Source of the DNA: Ornithinimicrobium sufpigmenti
Lineage (GTDB): Bacteria; Actinomycetota; Actinomycetes; Actinomycetales; Dermatophilaceae
DNA length: 64,000 nt
Assembly (NCBI RefSeq): GCF_004322775.1
Contig: NZ_CP036403.1
Location: forward strand, 2,170,001-2,234,000
Direction: 5' to 3'
The position numbers and the translations under genes were made by a program. The notes beneath the pieces were generated by a model that saw only the letters and a program-made list of their open reading frames with translations, made no database searches and was not told the origin of the DNA. How positions within the stretch are numbered: the stretch's first letter is position 1; each line of letters starts with the position of its first letter. This document shows, piece after piece, positions 1 to 11,585 of the stretch.

Positions 1-434
1 CCGAGGACTTCCACGCGGTCACCCAGCAGGAGCGCCTGCAGCTGCTCCTCGAGCTCTCCCGCGAGCTGCCCGCCCCGCCCGAGCGCTACGCCGGCAAGCT
101 GGACAGCATGGAGCGCGTCGATGAGTGCCAGTCGCCGCTGTTCCTCGCGGTCGAGGTCGGCGAGGACCCGCAGCGCACCGTGAACCTGTTCTTCGAGGCC
201 CCGCCGGAGGCGCCGACGACACGGGGCTTCGCGGGGATCCTGCACGAGGGCCTGGACGGCCTGCCCGCTCAGGAGGTGCTCGACGTCCCCGACGACGCCC
301 CCTACCGCTTCGGTCTGGCGGAGGCCGTCTCGCCGCTGCGGATGCGCGGGATGGTCGGCATGCTGGCGCGGATCAAGCGCCAGGTCCGGCTGCGCGTGCA
401 GTCCATCGACCTGGCCGCAGGGCAGGAGAGCTGA
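1..434 (+). CDS. sufE: SufE-like Fe-S metabolism protein, 5' truncated
   Basis: The reading frame is open from base 3 and ends with TGA at 432-434, so the start lies before the window. SufE proteins accept sulfur from the SufS cysteine desulfurase and pass it to the SufBCD scaffold for iron-sulfur cluster assembly in the cytosol. The visible part has the family signature around the active cysteine ([12 protein letters not shown], encoded near 111-146) and the C-terminal block [15 protein letters not shown]. Family members are about 140 residues, so perhaps only ten or so N-terminal residues are missing. It ends 4 bases before der. The identity rests on the motif and overall length. Confidence 0.85.
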   Translation, partial: EDFHAVTQQERLQLLLELSRELPAPPERYAGKLDSMERVDECQSPLFLAVEVGEDPQRTVNLFFEAPPEAPTTRGFAGILHEGLDGLPAQEVLDVPDDAPYRFGLAEAVSPLRMRGMVGMLARIKRQVRLRVQSIDLAAGQES

Positions 435-438
435 GCCG

Positions 439-2010
439 ATGAGCAGGACGGACGACAGCGGTCACAGCGACGACCACGAGGGCCTCGACGGGGACGACGG
501 GTTCGAGACCGAGGTGGAGTGGACCGCCGGCCCCGACCCCGAGGGACCGGACGCGCCGGAGCTGACCGACGACGAGCACGGCCTGGAGACCGCGCTGCGA
601 GCCGGCCTGGCGGAGTTCGAGCTCTCCGAGGAGGACCTCGAGCTCGTCGAGCGCGGCGAGCTGGGGCTCGAGGACCTCGAGGAGCGGGAGTTCCGCCCGG
701 TCGTGGCCGTCGTGGGTCGGCCCAACGTCGGCAAGTCCAGCCTGGTCAACCGCATCCTGGGCCGTCGCGAGGCCGTGGTGGAGGATGTGCCGGGCGTGAC
801 CCGGGACCGGGTGGCCTACGACGCCGAGTGGTCGGGCCGCCGGTTCACCGTCGTCGACACCGGCGGCTGGGAGGTGGACGCCACCGGCATCCACCTGCGG
901 GTCGCCGAGCAGGCCGAGGTCGCCGTCGAGCTGGCCGACGTGGTGATCTTCGTCGTCGACGCCACCGTCGGGGCGACCGACACCGACGAGCAGGTGGTCC
1001 GGTTGCTGCGCCGCTCGGGCAAGCCGGTCGTCCTGGCGGCGAACAAGGTCGACAACCAGGCCCAGGAGGCCGACGCAGCCATGCTGTGGAGCCTCGGGCT
1101 CGGGCAGCCGTGGCCGGTCTCGGCGCTGCACGGGCGCGGGTCGGGCGATGTGCTCGACGCCGTGCTCGCGGTGCTGCCGGAGCGGTCCTCGGTCGTGGGG
1201 GCCTACCCGCGCGGCGGACCGCGTCGGGTGGCGCTGCTGGGGCGGCCCAACGTGGGCAAGTCCTCACTGCTCAACAAGCTCGCCGGCAGTGAGCGCGTGG
1301 TGGTGGACAACGTGGCGGGCACCACCCGGGACCCGGTCGACGAGCTCATCGAGCTGGGCGGGAAGACCTGGCGGTTCGTCGACACCGCCGGCATCCGGCG
1401 CCGGGTCCACCAGGCCCGGGGGGCCGACTTCTACGCCTCGCTGCGCACCCAGGCCGCGCTGGAGAAGGCCGAGGTGGCCGTGGTGCTCATCGACGTCTCC
1501 GAGCCGATCGCCGAGCAGGACATCCGCGTGATCCAGCAGGTGGTCGACTCCGGTCGCGCCCTGGTCGTGGCCTACAACAAGTGGGACACCATGGACGAGG
1601 AGCGGCAGTACTACCTCGAGCGTGAGATCGAGCGCGAGCTGGTGCAGATCACCTGGGCCCCCCGCGTCAACATCTCGGCCACCACCGGACGGGCCGTGCA
1701 CAAGCTGGTACCGGCCCTGGAGACGGCCCTGGACTCCTGGGACCGGCGGATCCCCACGGGCCGGCTCAACGCCTTCCTGGGCGAGGTCGTCGCCGGGCAC
1801 CCGCACCCGGTGCGCGGCGGGAAGCAGCCGCGGATCCTCTTCGCCACCCAGGCCTCTACCCGCCCGCCGAAGTTCGTCGTCTTCGCCTCGGGCTTCATCG
1901 AGGCGGGGTACCGCCGGTTCCTTGAGCGCCGGCTGCGCGAGCAGTTCGGCTTCGCGGGCAGCCCGATCGAGATCTCGGTCCGGGTCCGCGAGCGTCGCGG
2001 GCGCCGGTAG
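439..2010 (+). CDS. der: GTPase Der (EngA), ribosome assembly
   Basis: Der is an essential double GTPase that helps assemble the 50S ribosomal subunit. The 523-residue product carries two complete G domains: P-loop GRPNVGKS at residues 93-100 and again at 268-275, each followed by a DTxG G3 motif (DTGG, DTAG) and an NKxD G4 motif (NKVD, NKWD). A KH-like C-terminal domain follows, ending in a basic RERRGRR tail. The first 80 or so residues form an acidic Asp/Glu-rich extension not present in the E. coli protein but common in actinobacteria. The ATG lies 4 bases after the SufE-like stop. A tRNA gene follows on the same strand. Confidence 0.96.
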   Translation: MSRTDDSGHSDDHEGLDGDDGFETEVEWTAGPDPEGPDAPELTDDEHGLETALRAGLAEFELSEEDLELVERGELGLEDLEEREFRPVVAVVGRPNVGKSSLVNRILGRREAVVEDVPGVTRDRVAYDAEWSGRRFTVVDTGGWEVDATGIHLRVAEQAEVAVELADVVIFVVDATVGATDTDEQVVRLLRRSGKPVVLAANKVDNQAQEADAAMLWSLGLGQPWPVSALHGRGSGDVLDAVLAVLPERSSVVGAYPRGGPRRVALLGRPNVGKSSLLNKLAGSERVVVDNVAGTTRDPVDELIELGGKTWRFVDTAGIRRRVHQARGADFYASLRTQAALEKAEVAVVLIDVSEPIAEQDIRVIQQVVDSGRALVVAYNKWDTMDEERQYYLEREIERELVQITWAPRVNISATTGRAVHKLVPALETALDSWDRRIPTGRLNAFLGEVVAGHPHPVRGGKQPRILFATQASTRPPKFVVFASGFIEAGYRRFLERRLREQFGFAGSPIEISVRVRERRGRR

Positions 2011-2066
2011 GGGATTCGTTGGCCGGCCACGGCATGGGTTATCTTTGACCCTGCCCAACCGGGCCT

Positions 2067-2140
<74 letters not shown>

Positions 2141-2171
2141 CCGAGAAGAAGAAGTAGCTCAGCAGCAGCAA

Positions 2172-2211
2172 GGCACAGGCCCTGCCGGAAAGCTCCGGCA
2201 GGGCCTGTGCC
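2172..2211 (+). terminator. Long perfect hairpin after tRNA-Pro
   Basis: An 18-bp perfect inverted repeat (arms 2172-2189 and 2194-2211) with a 4-base AAGC loop lies about 30 bases after the tRNA. No U tract follows, which fits the hairpin-only terminators common in high-G+C actinobacteria. It separates the der/tRNA unit from the next operon. Confidence 0.75.
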
Positions 2212-2295
2212 GTCTGCTGCACCGGCCGTCGCTGTCCCCGGCTCCTGCCGCGTGGCCTGTCCGGGCGGCCCCCGGCGACCTTCTAGACTGCGCCT

Positions 2296-2928
2296 ATGGG
2301 TACGGGCGCGGGGGAGGACCAGGCGGAGCAGGGGCAGCAGCGCGTCCTGCCCGTCACCGACCAGATCTGGACGGTGCCCAACCTGTTGTCGTTCTTCCGG
2401 CTCATCCTCGTCCCCGTCTTCATCTGGCTCCTGGTCGAGCGCGAGCTGGGCTGGGCCGCGCTGGTGCTGGTGGTCGCCGGTTTCTCCGACTTCGCCGACG
2501 GCAAGATCGCCCGCCACTACGGCCTGGTCAGCCGCCTGGGTCAGGTCCTCGACCCGATCGCCGACCGTCTCTACATCGCCGCCACCCTGCTGGGTCTCGC
2601 CGCCGTCGGCGCCATCCCGTGGTGGCTGGTGGCGGTGCTCGTCGCCCGGGACGCCTTCATCCTGTCCATGTACCCCGTGGTGCGTCGTCATCAGCTGCCT
2701 ATCCCCAAGGTCAGCTTTATCGGCAAGGCCGCCACCTTCAACCTGCTCGGGGGATTCCCACTCATCCTGCTGGGCCAGCTCGACGGCTGGTGGACGGTCC
2801 TGTGCCTGGCGACCGGGTGGGCCCTCACCTGGTGGGGCACCGTGCTCTACTGGGTCGCCGGTCTGGTCTACGCCTGGCAGGTGCTCGACATGGTCCGCCA
2901 GCGCCGGAGGCAGGAGGTGCCGGTATGA
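2296..2928 (+). CDS. CDP-alcohol phosphatidyltransferase family membrane protein
   Basis: The 210-residue protein has the full CDP-alcohol transferase signature: D68-G69-x2-A72-R73-x8-G82-x3-D86-x3-D90, which binds metal and the CDP-lipid. About five or six hydrophobic segments follow. The family joins CDP-diacylglycerol to an alcohol such as glycerol phosphate or inositol phosphate in the inner membrane. It occupies the position of mycobacterial pgsA2 (Rv1822) at the head of a conserved block, but the exact alcohol substrate cannot be read from sequence. Its stop overlaps the ATG of the DUF881 gene in ATGA, so the two are translationally coupled. Confidence 0.88.
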   Translation: MGTGAGEDQAEQGQQRVLPVTDQIWTVPNLLSFFRLILVPVFIWLLVERELGWAALVLVVAGFSDFADGKIARHYGLVSRLGQVLDPIADRLYIAATLLGLAAVGAIPWWLVAVLVARDAFILSMYPVVRRHQLPIPKVSFIGKAATFNLLGGFPLILLGQLDGWWTVLCLATGWALTWWGTVLYWVAGLVYAWQVLDMVRQRRRQEVPV

Positions 2929-3935
2929 AGCTGCCGCGCGCCCGCGTCGAGCAGACAGACGGCGCGCCCGCCCCGGAGCGTGATCCCGCCGCCTCGATGG
3001 CACTGCTCGAGGAGGTCCTGGACCCGCCGGTCGGTCCGGGCTACCGCTCGGCCGCGGACCAGCGGGTGGAGCAGGGCCTGCCCGCGTCCTCCGGCACCCG
3101 CACATGGCTCATGCTGGCCGTCAGCACCCTGCTCGGGCTGCTCTTCACCGCCGCCGCCACCACCCTGGGCGCCGAGGACGAGGCGGCCGCCGAGACCCGC
3201 GCCCAGCTCGTGGAGCGGATCGAGGCAGCCCAGGCGGCCGGCGACGCGCAGCGGGAGACGGTGGAGCAGCTGCGGGCCGACATCAGCGCCCTCGAGCAGC
3301 GCGCGGTGGACCCTGAGGCCGCCACCGCCGGTCGAGGCGATCCTGCGGGGGAGTCGCAGTCCTCGGCCGCCCGCCGGATCGCGGCGGCCGGGCTGGAAGC
3401 CGGAGCCACGGCCGTCCAGGGGCCGGGTGTCGTCGTGCGGCTGGGTGACGGGACGGCCGTCGAGGGCGCCCCGGGGGAGGTCGTCGAGCCCGAGCGGATC
3501 AACTCCCGCGACATCCAGCTCGTGGTCAACGGCCTCTGGTCGGCCGGGGCCGAGGCCCTCTCGGTCAACGGCCACCGGATGACCAGCACCTCGGCCATCC
3601 GCTTCGCCGGCAAGGCGATCATCGTCGACTTCCGCGGCCTGACCCCGCCCTACGAGATCCTCGCGATCGGTGACCCCGCCCGGCTCGCCGAGGAGACCAG
3701 CACCGGCCTGGTCGGGGCCTACCTCGCCGAGCTGCGCGGCCAGCTCGGACTGCGGGCCGAGGTCGAGCAGGCCGACCAGATCACCATCGGTGCGGCCGAG
3801 CGGCTCACCACCCGCGTCAGCTCGGTCGGCACCGACGACCTGCCGCCCGACCCCTCGCCGGAGGAGCCGCCCCCCAACGGCCTACCGGATGCCAGACCGG
3901 ACGCCACACCAGACCCAGAGGAGGACGAACGATGA
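2925..3935 (+). CDS. DUF881 membrane-anchored protein (first copy)
   Basis: The 336-residue protein has a cytoplasmic N-terminus of about 58 residues, one membrane segment near 59-81, a coiled-coil stretch near 84-125 and an extracytoplasmic DUF881 domain (core GPGVVVRLGDG, INSRDIQLVVNGLW and PPYEILAIGD). The tail is rich in Pro, Asp and Glu. The ATG at 2925 overlaps the previous stop and follows AGGAGG. DUF881 proteins are widespread in Gram-positive bacteria and have no settled function. Being coupled to the small basic protein and a second DUF881 gene suggests an envelope or division-related complex. It corresponds to Rv1823. Confidence 0.85.
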   Translation: MKLPRARVEQTDGAPAPERDPAASMALLEEVLDPPVGPGYRSAADQRVEQGLPASSGTRTWLMLAVSTLLGLLFTAAATTLGAEDEAAAETRAQLVERIEAAQAAGDAQRETVEQLRADISALEQRAVDPEAATAGRGDPAGESQSSAARRIAAAGLEAGATAVQGPGVVVRLGDGTAVEGAPGEVVEPERINSRDIQLVVNGLWSAGAEALSVNGHRMTSTSAIRFAGKAIIVDFRGLTPPYEILAIGDPARLAEETSTGLVGAYLAELRGQLGLRAEVEQADQITIGAAERLTTRVSSVGTDDLPPDPSPEEPPPNGLPDARPDATPDPEEDER

Positions 3936-4264
3936 TCCCCGTGCTCGGACTGGTGGTGGGCATCCTGCTCGGGCTGGTCCTCGGCCCGGAGGTGCCGCTG
4001 TGGATGCAGCCCTACCTGCCGATCGCCGTGATCGCCGCCCTCGATGCCGTCTTCGGCGCCACCCGGGCCTCGTTGGAGGGCATCTTCAACGACCGCGTCT
4101 TCGTCATCTCGATCCTCTCCAACGTCGTGGTCGCCGCCCTGATCGTCTTCCTCGGCAACCAGCTCGGTGTCGGGGCGCAGCTGTCCACCGGCGTCGTCGT
4201 CGTGCTCGGCCTGCGCATCTTCTCCAACGTCGCGGCGATCCGACGGCACCTGCTGGGGGCCTGA
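3932..4264 (+). CDS. sbp: Small basic protein family (DUF1290)
   Basis: This 110-residue, almost wholly hydrophobic protein matches the small basic protein family (DUF1290, the Bacillus Sbp type). It has about three membrane segments and the recognisable stretch LDAVFGATRASLEGIFNDRVF. Its ATG overlaps the stop of the first DUF881 gene (ATGA), and its own TGA shares a base with the next ATG at 4264. It is therefore sandwiched between two DUF881 genes, as in mycobacteria (Rv1824). Bacillus Sbp lies near cell-division genes; a role in envelope organisation is inference. Confidence 0.88.
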   Translation: MIPVLGLVVGILLGLVLGPEVPLWMQPYLPIAVIAALDAVFGATRASLEGIFNDRVFVISILSNVVVAALIVFLGNQLGVGAQLSTGVVVVLGLRIFSNVAAIRRHLLGA

Positions 4265-5055
4265 TGGAGGAGCGAGCCACCCGCCCGCCCCGGTTCCGGC
4301 GGCTGCGGCGCACCGGCACACCCACGGTGCAGCAGGCGCGCCAGCGGTTGCTCGCCCTGGGCCGGTTCCGGCTCGGTCGCGGGCCGCTGGTCGCCGCGCT
4401 GCTGCTGGCGCTGCTCGGGGTTGGACTGGTCGCCCAGGTGCGGGTCACCGACGAGGCGGGCCTGGACCAGCTGCGTCAGACCGAGCTGGTCGCCCTGCTC
4501 GACGACGCCACCAACCGCGTGCTGTCGCTGCAGGAGGAGGTCCGCACCCTGGAGGCCGACCGGGCCCGGCTGCAGGGTAGCCAGGGCGACGAGGCTGCGG
4601 CCCGCGCCGCCCAGGAACGCCTGGAGTCCTACCAGATCCTCGCCGGTCTGGTGCCGGTCCGGGGGCCGGGGATCACCATGCACGTCTACGACCCGGGCGC
4701 GGTCGTCACCCAGACGATGCTGCTGGACGGGATCCAGGAGCTGCGCGACGCCGGGGCCGAGGCGATCCAGATCGGCGGCGTCCGGGTGGTGGCCTCCAGC
4801 TGGGTGGGGACCGACCCCGACGGCCGGCTGACCATCGACGGGCGGCTGATCCTGCCGCCGTACACGATCGTGGCCATCGGCGACTCGCACACCCTGGCGG
4901 GCGCGATGGCCATCCCCGGCGGTTTCACCGACAGCCTGCGGGGGGCCGGGGCCTCGGTGACCGTCACCGAGGCGCCGGCCGTCCAGGTCGAGGCATTGCA
5001 CGAGGCCAGACCACCTCGTTACGCTCAACCTGTCCCCGCGGAGCAGACCCCGTAG
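4264..5055 (+). CDS. DUF881 membrane-anchored protein (second copy)
   Basis: The 263-residue protein is a paralogue of the gene at 2925-3935: a basic N-terminus, one membrane segment near residues 41-60, a coiled coil near 70-112 (LLDDATNRVLSLQEEVRTLEAD) and a DUF881 domain with the matching GPGITMHVYDPG, LLDGIQELRDAGAEAI and PPYTIVAIGD blocks. The start shares its A with the previous TGA, giving tight coupling. It corresponds to Rv1825. The two copies are diverged enough that they probably form a heteromer rather than being redundant; that is inference. Confidence 0.85.
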   Translation: MEERATRPPRFRRLRRTGTPTVQQARQRLLALGRFRLGRGPLVAALLLALLGVGLVAQVRVTDEAGLDQLRQTELVALLDDATNRVLSLQEEVRTLEADRARLQGSQGDEAAARAAQERLESYQILAGLVPVRGPGITMHVYDPGAVVTQTMLLDGIQELRDAGAEAIQIGGVRVVASSWVGTDPDGRLTIDGRLILPPYTIVAIGDSHTLAGAMAIPGGFTDSLRGAGASVTVTEAPAVQVEALHEARPPRYAQPVPAEQTP

Positions 5056-5144
5056 GTTAGGGTCGGTCGCGAGAAACGCCAGTTCAGCAGCACCAGTTCC
5101 GCAGCACCGCGCAGAGCCGCGCACCGTCCGCACAGAGGAGAGCC

Positions 5145-5534
5145 ATGAGCACCCTGGAATACCCCGACGACCTGCGCTACACCAGCGACCACGAGTGGGT
5201 CAAGGACCACGGTGACGGTGTGGTGCGCATCGGCATCACCGCCTACGCCCAGGACGCCCTCGGCGACGTCGTCTACGTCTCCCTGCCGACGGTCGGCGAC
5301 ACCGTGGCGGTGGGCGATTCCGTTGGCGAGGTGGAGTCCACCAAGTCGGTCAGCGACATCTACGCGCCGCTGGCCGGCGAGATCACCGCCGTCAACGACT
5401 CCCTGGACGCGACCCCGGAGCTGATCAACAGCGACAGCTACGGCGAGGGCTGGATGTACGAGCTGCGGCTCGAGGACCCGGCTGCGCTGCAGGACCTCCT
5501 GGACGCCGAGGGCTACCAGGCCCAGCTGGACTGA
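5145..5534 (+). CDS. gcvH: Glycine cleavage system H protein
   Basis: GcvH is the mobile lipoyl carrier that shuttles the aminomethyl group between GcvP, GcvT and GcvL. The 129-residue protein has the lipoylation site in GEVESTKSVSD, with the modified lysine at residue 67, and the usual GITAYAQDALGD and LPTVGD segments. The ATG follows GAGGAG. It is preceded by about 90 untranslated bases holding a 14-bp tandem near-repeat at 5080-5107, and followed by a strong hairpin, so it may be its own short unit. gcvP is 3 kb downstream behind a riboswitch. gcvT is not in the window. Confidence 0.96.
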   Translation: MSTLEYPDDLRYTSDHEWVKDHGDGVVRIGITAYAQDALGDVVYVSLPTVGDTVAVGDSVGEVESTKSVSDIYAPLAGEITAVNDSLDATPELINSDSYGEGWMYELRLEDPAALQDLLDAEGYQAQLD

Positions 5535-5564
5535 GCGGCCCTGCACCACCCCTGATCTACAGTG

Positions 5565-5598
5565 GGGGACCGGCGACCGCCACAGGTCGCCGGTCCCC
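5565..5598 (+). terminator. Hairpin between gcvH and garA
   Basis: A perfect 14-bp inverted repeat (arms 5565-5578 and 5585-5598, loop GCCACA) lies 30 bases after the gcvH stop, with no U tract. It is a likely terminator or partial attenuator ahead of garA. Confidence 0.7.
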
Positions 5599-5650
5599 GG
5601 CGTCTACACCCGACATCTGACCCGGCAAGAACCCCAAGGGAGGCCAGACC

Positions 5651-6106
5651 GTGAGCGACCGTGACCGCGAGCACCACGATGTTGGCGGTGACCCATCGAC
5701 GGCCCGGTTGCCGCACGGTGGTGCGCTGCCGGCAGCCGACTACTCCTTCGACGACGAGCTGCCCCGGCTCTCGCCCGAGGACCAGCGCACGGTCGACGCC
5801 CTCCGTCCCGGCACCGCCCTGCTCATCGTGCTGCGCGGCCCCAACACCGGCGCCCGGTTCCTCCTCGATGCCGACGAGGTCTCCTCGGGTCGGCACCCGC
5901 ACAGCGACATCTTCCTCGACGACGTGACCGTGTCCCGGCGGCACGCGGTCTTCGTCAAGCACGAGCAGGGGTATGCCGTGCGCGACGTGGGATCGCTGAA
6001 CGGCACCTACGTCAACCGGCAGCGGATCGACGAGCAGGTCCTCGCCCAGGGCGACGAGGTCCAGATCGGCAAGTTCCGGCTGGTCTACTACCGCGGCCGG
6101 TCGTGA
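5651..6106 (+). CDS. garA: FHA-domain regulator of the GarA/OdhI family
   Basis: GarA/OdhI proteins bind and inhibit 2-oxoglutarate dehydrogenase and control glutamate metabolism through their FHA domain. The 151-residue product has a clear FHA domain at about 57-148, with phosphopeptide-binding residues R81 (GRHP), S95 (VSRRH) and N117 (SLNGTYVN). The DIFLDDVTVSRRHA and GDEVQIGKFRLV blocks match GarA closely. The start is a GTG after AGGGAGG. Unusually, the N-terminal ETTS segment phosphorylated by PknB/PknG in GarA and OdhI is absent; the only early threonine is T17. Its stop overlaps the ftsR start (GTGA), which fits the conserved Rv1827-Rv1828 pair. Confidence 0.9.
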   Translation: MSDRDREHHDVGGDPSTARLPHGGALPAADYSFDDELPRLSPEDQRTVDALRPGTALLIVLRGPNTGARFLLDADEVSSGRHPHSDIFLDDVTVSRRHAVFVKHEQGYAVRDVGSLNGTYVNRQRIDEQVLAQGDEVQIGKFRLVYYRGRS

Positions 6107-6897
6107 GCTCGGCCGCGCGCGCCGAGCAGCCCGGCCGCAGCACCGACGGCGTCTCCATCGGCGCCGTCCTGCGCGAGCTGCACGAGGACTTCCCTGACCT
6201 GACCCAGTCCAAGATCCGTTACCTGGAGACCGAGGGGCTGATCAGCCCGGAGCGGCGGGCCTCCGGCTACCGGCTGTTCACCCGCGCCGACATCGCCCGC
6301 CTGCGCTTCATCCTCACCGCCCAGCGCGACCGGTTCTGGCCGCACAAGGTGATCAAGGACGCCCTCGACCGGCTGGACCGGGGCCTCGACGTGCCCGGTC
6401 TCACCACGCCCGCCGAGCCCGTCGGCGAGCAGGACGCCAGCCCCGCCCCCGCGCCGCGTGCGGAGGCCGAGCCGGACCAGGGGGCCACCCTGGGCGACCT
6501 CAGCGCGGCCGCCCTGCGGCGGCGCCGCTCCATCCGGCTGACCCCGTTGGAGCTGCGCGAGCGCACCGGCCTGGACCAGGGCACCTACGCCCAGCTCAAG
6601 GCCTTCGGCCTGCTGCGCACCGACGCCGCCGGCCGGCACCACGCCGACGACCTCGACGTCGCGACCGCGGCCGCGGCCCTGGCCGGGTACGGGCTGGAGG
6701 CCCGCCACCTGCGCCTCTTCCGCGTCGCCGCGGACCGTGAGGTCGGCCTGACCCAGCAGATCCTGGAGCCCCTGCGTCGTCGGCACGCCCGGACGGGCCA
6801 GGGCGCTGACCCCGCGGACGTCGAGGCCGAGCTGCTGGCCCACTCCCTGGCGCTGCACGTGGCGCTGGTCCGCTCCGGCCTCTCCCAGAGCCGCTGA
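6103..6897 (+). CDS. ftsR: MerR-family regulator FtsR type
   Basis: The 264-residue protein has an N-terminal MerR winged-helix domain (LTQSKIRYLETEGLISPERRASGYRLFTRADIARLRFI, in pieces over residues 25-70), a linker rich in Ala, Pro and Glu, and a second helical domain near 145-250. Position and sequence match Rv1828 and corynebacterial FtsR, which activates ftsZ. The GTG start overlaps the garA stop by four bases, so co-translation is likely. MerR proteins of this group do not carry metal-binding cysteines, and none are seen here. Confidence 0.85.
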   Translation: MSSAARAEQPGRSTDGVSIGAVLRELHEDFPDLTQSKIRYLETEGLISPERRASGYRLFTRADIARLRFILTAQRDRFWPHKVIKDALDRLDRGLDVPGLTTPAEPVGEQDASPAPAPRAEAEPDQGATLGDLSAAALRRRRSIRLTPLELRERTGLDQGTYAQLKAFGLLRTDAAGRHHADDLDVATAAAALAGYGLEARHLRLFRVAADREVGLTQQILEPLRRRHARTGQGADPADVEAELLAHSLALHVALVRSGLSQSR

Positions 6898-6957
6898 TCC
6901 GCGCCGCGGGGCACCGCGGTACTGACGCGCGGCTCCGACAGGGGTAGCCTCGTAGAG

Positions 6958-7440
6958 GTGAAAGAGCTCGACGTCCTAGGGGTCCGGGTCGAGATGCCGA
7001 CCAACAGCCCGATCGTGCTGCTGCGCGAGCGCGACGGGCAGCGTTACGTCCCGATCTGGATCGGGGCTCCGGAAGCCACCGCGATCGCCTACGCCCAGCA
7101 GGGCGTCGAGCCGCCGCGGCCGCTCACCCACGACCTGATGGTCTCGATGATCGAGGCCCTGGGCCGACGCCTGGAGAAGGTGCACATCACCAAGCTGGAG
7201 CGCGACGGCACCGGCTCGGGCGGGATCTTCTACGCCGACCTCTACTTCGACGGTGGCACCGTGCTCTCCGCCCGGCCCTCGGACGCCATCGCCCTGGCGC
7301 TGCGCGCCGCCACCCCGATCCTGGCCCCCGAGGAGCTGCTCGACGAGGTCGGCGTCACCATGGCCGTCGAGGAGGAGGACGAGGTCGAGCGCTTCCGCGC
7401 CTTCCTGGACAACGTCTCCGCCGAGGACTTCGAGGAATGA
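6958..7440 (+). CDS. DUF151 bifunctional nuclease family protein
   Basis: This 160-residue protein matches the DUF151 family, named after a plant bifunctional DNase/RNase; the bacterial role is not settled. The family core is clear: NSPIVLLRERDGQRYVPIWIG, EATAIAYAQQG, the HDLMVSMIEALG block, and ARPSDAIALALRAATPI. The C-terminus is acidic (EEEDEVERFRAFLDNVSAEDFEE). The start is GTG at 6958. It corresponds to Rv1829 and lies between the two MerR genes as in mycobacteria. Confidence 0.88.
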   Translation: MKELDVLGVRVEMPTNSPIVLLRERDGQRYVPIWIGAPEATAIAYAQQGVEPPRPLTHDLMVSMIEALGRRLEKVHITKLERDGTGSGGIFYADLYFDGGTVLSARPSDAIALALRAATPILAPEELLDEVGVTMAVEEEDEVERFRAFLDNVSAEDFEE

Positions 7441-7549
7441 CCGGCGTGGCGTCGTTGACCCCGGCCCTCCCGCACCTTACGGTCGAGGCTGTGCGCATGG
7501 AGCACATGTGTCACCCGATTCACACGAGTCACAGATGCGAGGAGGACCG

Positions 7550-8128
7550 GTGAGCGCTGGCGTCGATGTACCCGGTGGCACCGAGCGGCAGGTCCCGGCC
7601 CAGGGGCTGCTGTTCACCCAGGACACCCCCGCACTGGACGAGAGCATCGGCTACCGCGGGCCCACGGCCTGCGGCGCCGCTGGCGTGACCTACCGCCAGC
7701 TGGACTACTGGGCCCGCACCGGCCTGGTCGAGCCCTCCGTGCGCAACCCCTCCGGGTCCGGCACCCAGCGGCTCTACAGCTTCCGCGACATCCTGGTGCT
7801 GAAGATCATCAAGCGTCTGCTCGACACCGGGGTCTCGCTGCAGCAGATCCGCGTCGCCGTCACCGCGCTCCGCGAGCGGGGCGTGCAGGACCTGGCCCGG
7901 ATCACCCTGATGAGCGACGGCGCGAGCGTCTACGAGTGCACCAGCGACGATGAGGTCATCGACCTCGTGCGGGGCGGCCAGGGCGTCTTCGGTATCGCGG
8001 TGGGCAGCGTGTGGCGCGAGGTCGAGGGCCAGCTGGCCGAGCTGCCCAGCGAGCGGACCGACCAGGTCCCGGCCGATCACCCCGGTGACGAGCTCTCCGC
8101 CCGGCGCCGCGCCCGCAAGACCTCCTGA
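7550..8128 (+). CDS. MerR-family transcriptional regulator (Rv1830 type)
   Basis: The 192-residue protein has a MerR helix-turn-helix at about 30-105 ([47 protein letters not shown]) and a short C-terminal domain. It occupies the place of Rv1830 between the DUF151 gene and gcvP. A GTG start at 7550 was chosen because GGAGG sits at 7541-7545; an in-frame ATG at 7535 lacks such a site. It is the last regulator before the glycine riboswitch. Control of gcvP by this protein is possible but not shown. Confidence 0.85.
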   Translation: MSAGVDVPGGTERQVPAQGLLFTQDTPALDESIGYRGPTACGAAGVTYRQLDYWARTGLVEPSVRNPSGSGTQRLYSFRDILVLKIIKRLLDTGVSLQQIRVAVTALRERGVQDLARITLMSDGASVYECTSDDEVIDLVRGGQGVFGIAVGSVWREVEGQLAELPSERTDQVPADHPGDELSARRRARKTS

Positions 8129-8291
8129 CCGGCCGTCGCGCACCTCACCGCGAACACCGCCGGCCACCGCGCCCCGTCACGCCGCACACACCTGCCGACC
8201 CTCTCGTCGGGCCTGCTGACGGCCCCGCTGGCCCGTCGTCGACGACGGGCGTGGCCCCGCCCAGGACTGGTAGATTGGTCGTGCCGTCGAC

Positions 8292-8381
8292 GTCGCGCGG
8301 GAGAGTCCCCACCAGGTTCACCGGTGGGGCGCCGAAGGGGCAATCTCCCCGACAAGCTCTCAGGCGCCAGGACCGCGCGAC
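8292..8381 (+). promoter_or_regulatory. Glycine riboswitch aptamer upstream of gcvP
   Basis: The P1 stem GTCGCGCGG (8292-8300) pairs perfectly with CCGCGCGAC (8373-8381). In between are the conserved glycine-aptamer segments GGGAGAGTC, GCCGAAGGGGCAA and AAGCTCTCAGGCGCCAGGAC. The bases after P1 (GAGGCACTCTGGAACG, 8382-8397) look like the linker and ghost-aptamer region of single-aptamer glycine riboswitches; I see no complete second aptamer. GcvP starts 112 bases after P1, so glycine would control its expression in cis. Confidence 0.93.
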
Positions 8382-8493
8382 CGAGGCACTCTGGAACGGA
8401 CCGCTCGCCTCCGCCCGGCCCAGCCGGGCGGCAGGAGCACCCGGACAGAGGGGGATGGTGCATCTGGCCCCGACTGAAGAGGAGCTCCACCCC

Positions 8494-11445
<2,952 letters not shown>

Positions 11446-11513
11446 CCCCCTAGCCGGCCCCGCCGGTCCGGGCGCCGACCCGCCCGTCCGCCGGCCGATC
11501 GACCAGCCGGGTC

Positions 11514-11555
11514 CACCACAGCCGGAGCACGACATACCGCGCTCCGGCTGTGGTG
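11514..11555 (+). terminator. gcvP terminator hairpin
   Basis: A perfect 15-bp inverted repeat (arms 11514-11528 and 11541-11555) with a 12-base loop lies 68 bases after gcvP. The loop contains one copy of the over-represented hexamer CATACC. Confidence 0.78.
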
Positions 11556-11585
11556 ATCCCCGCCACAGTGTGTGAGGATTCCGGC

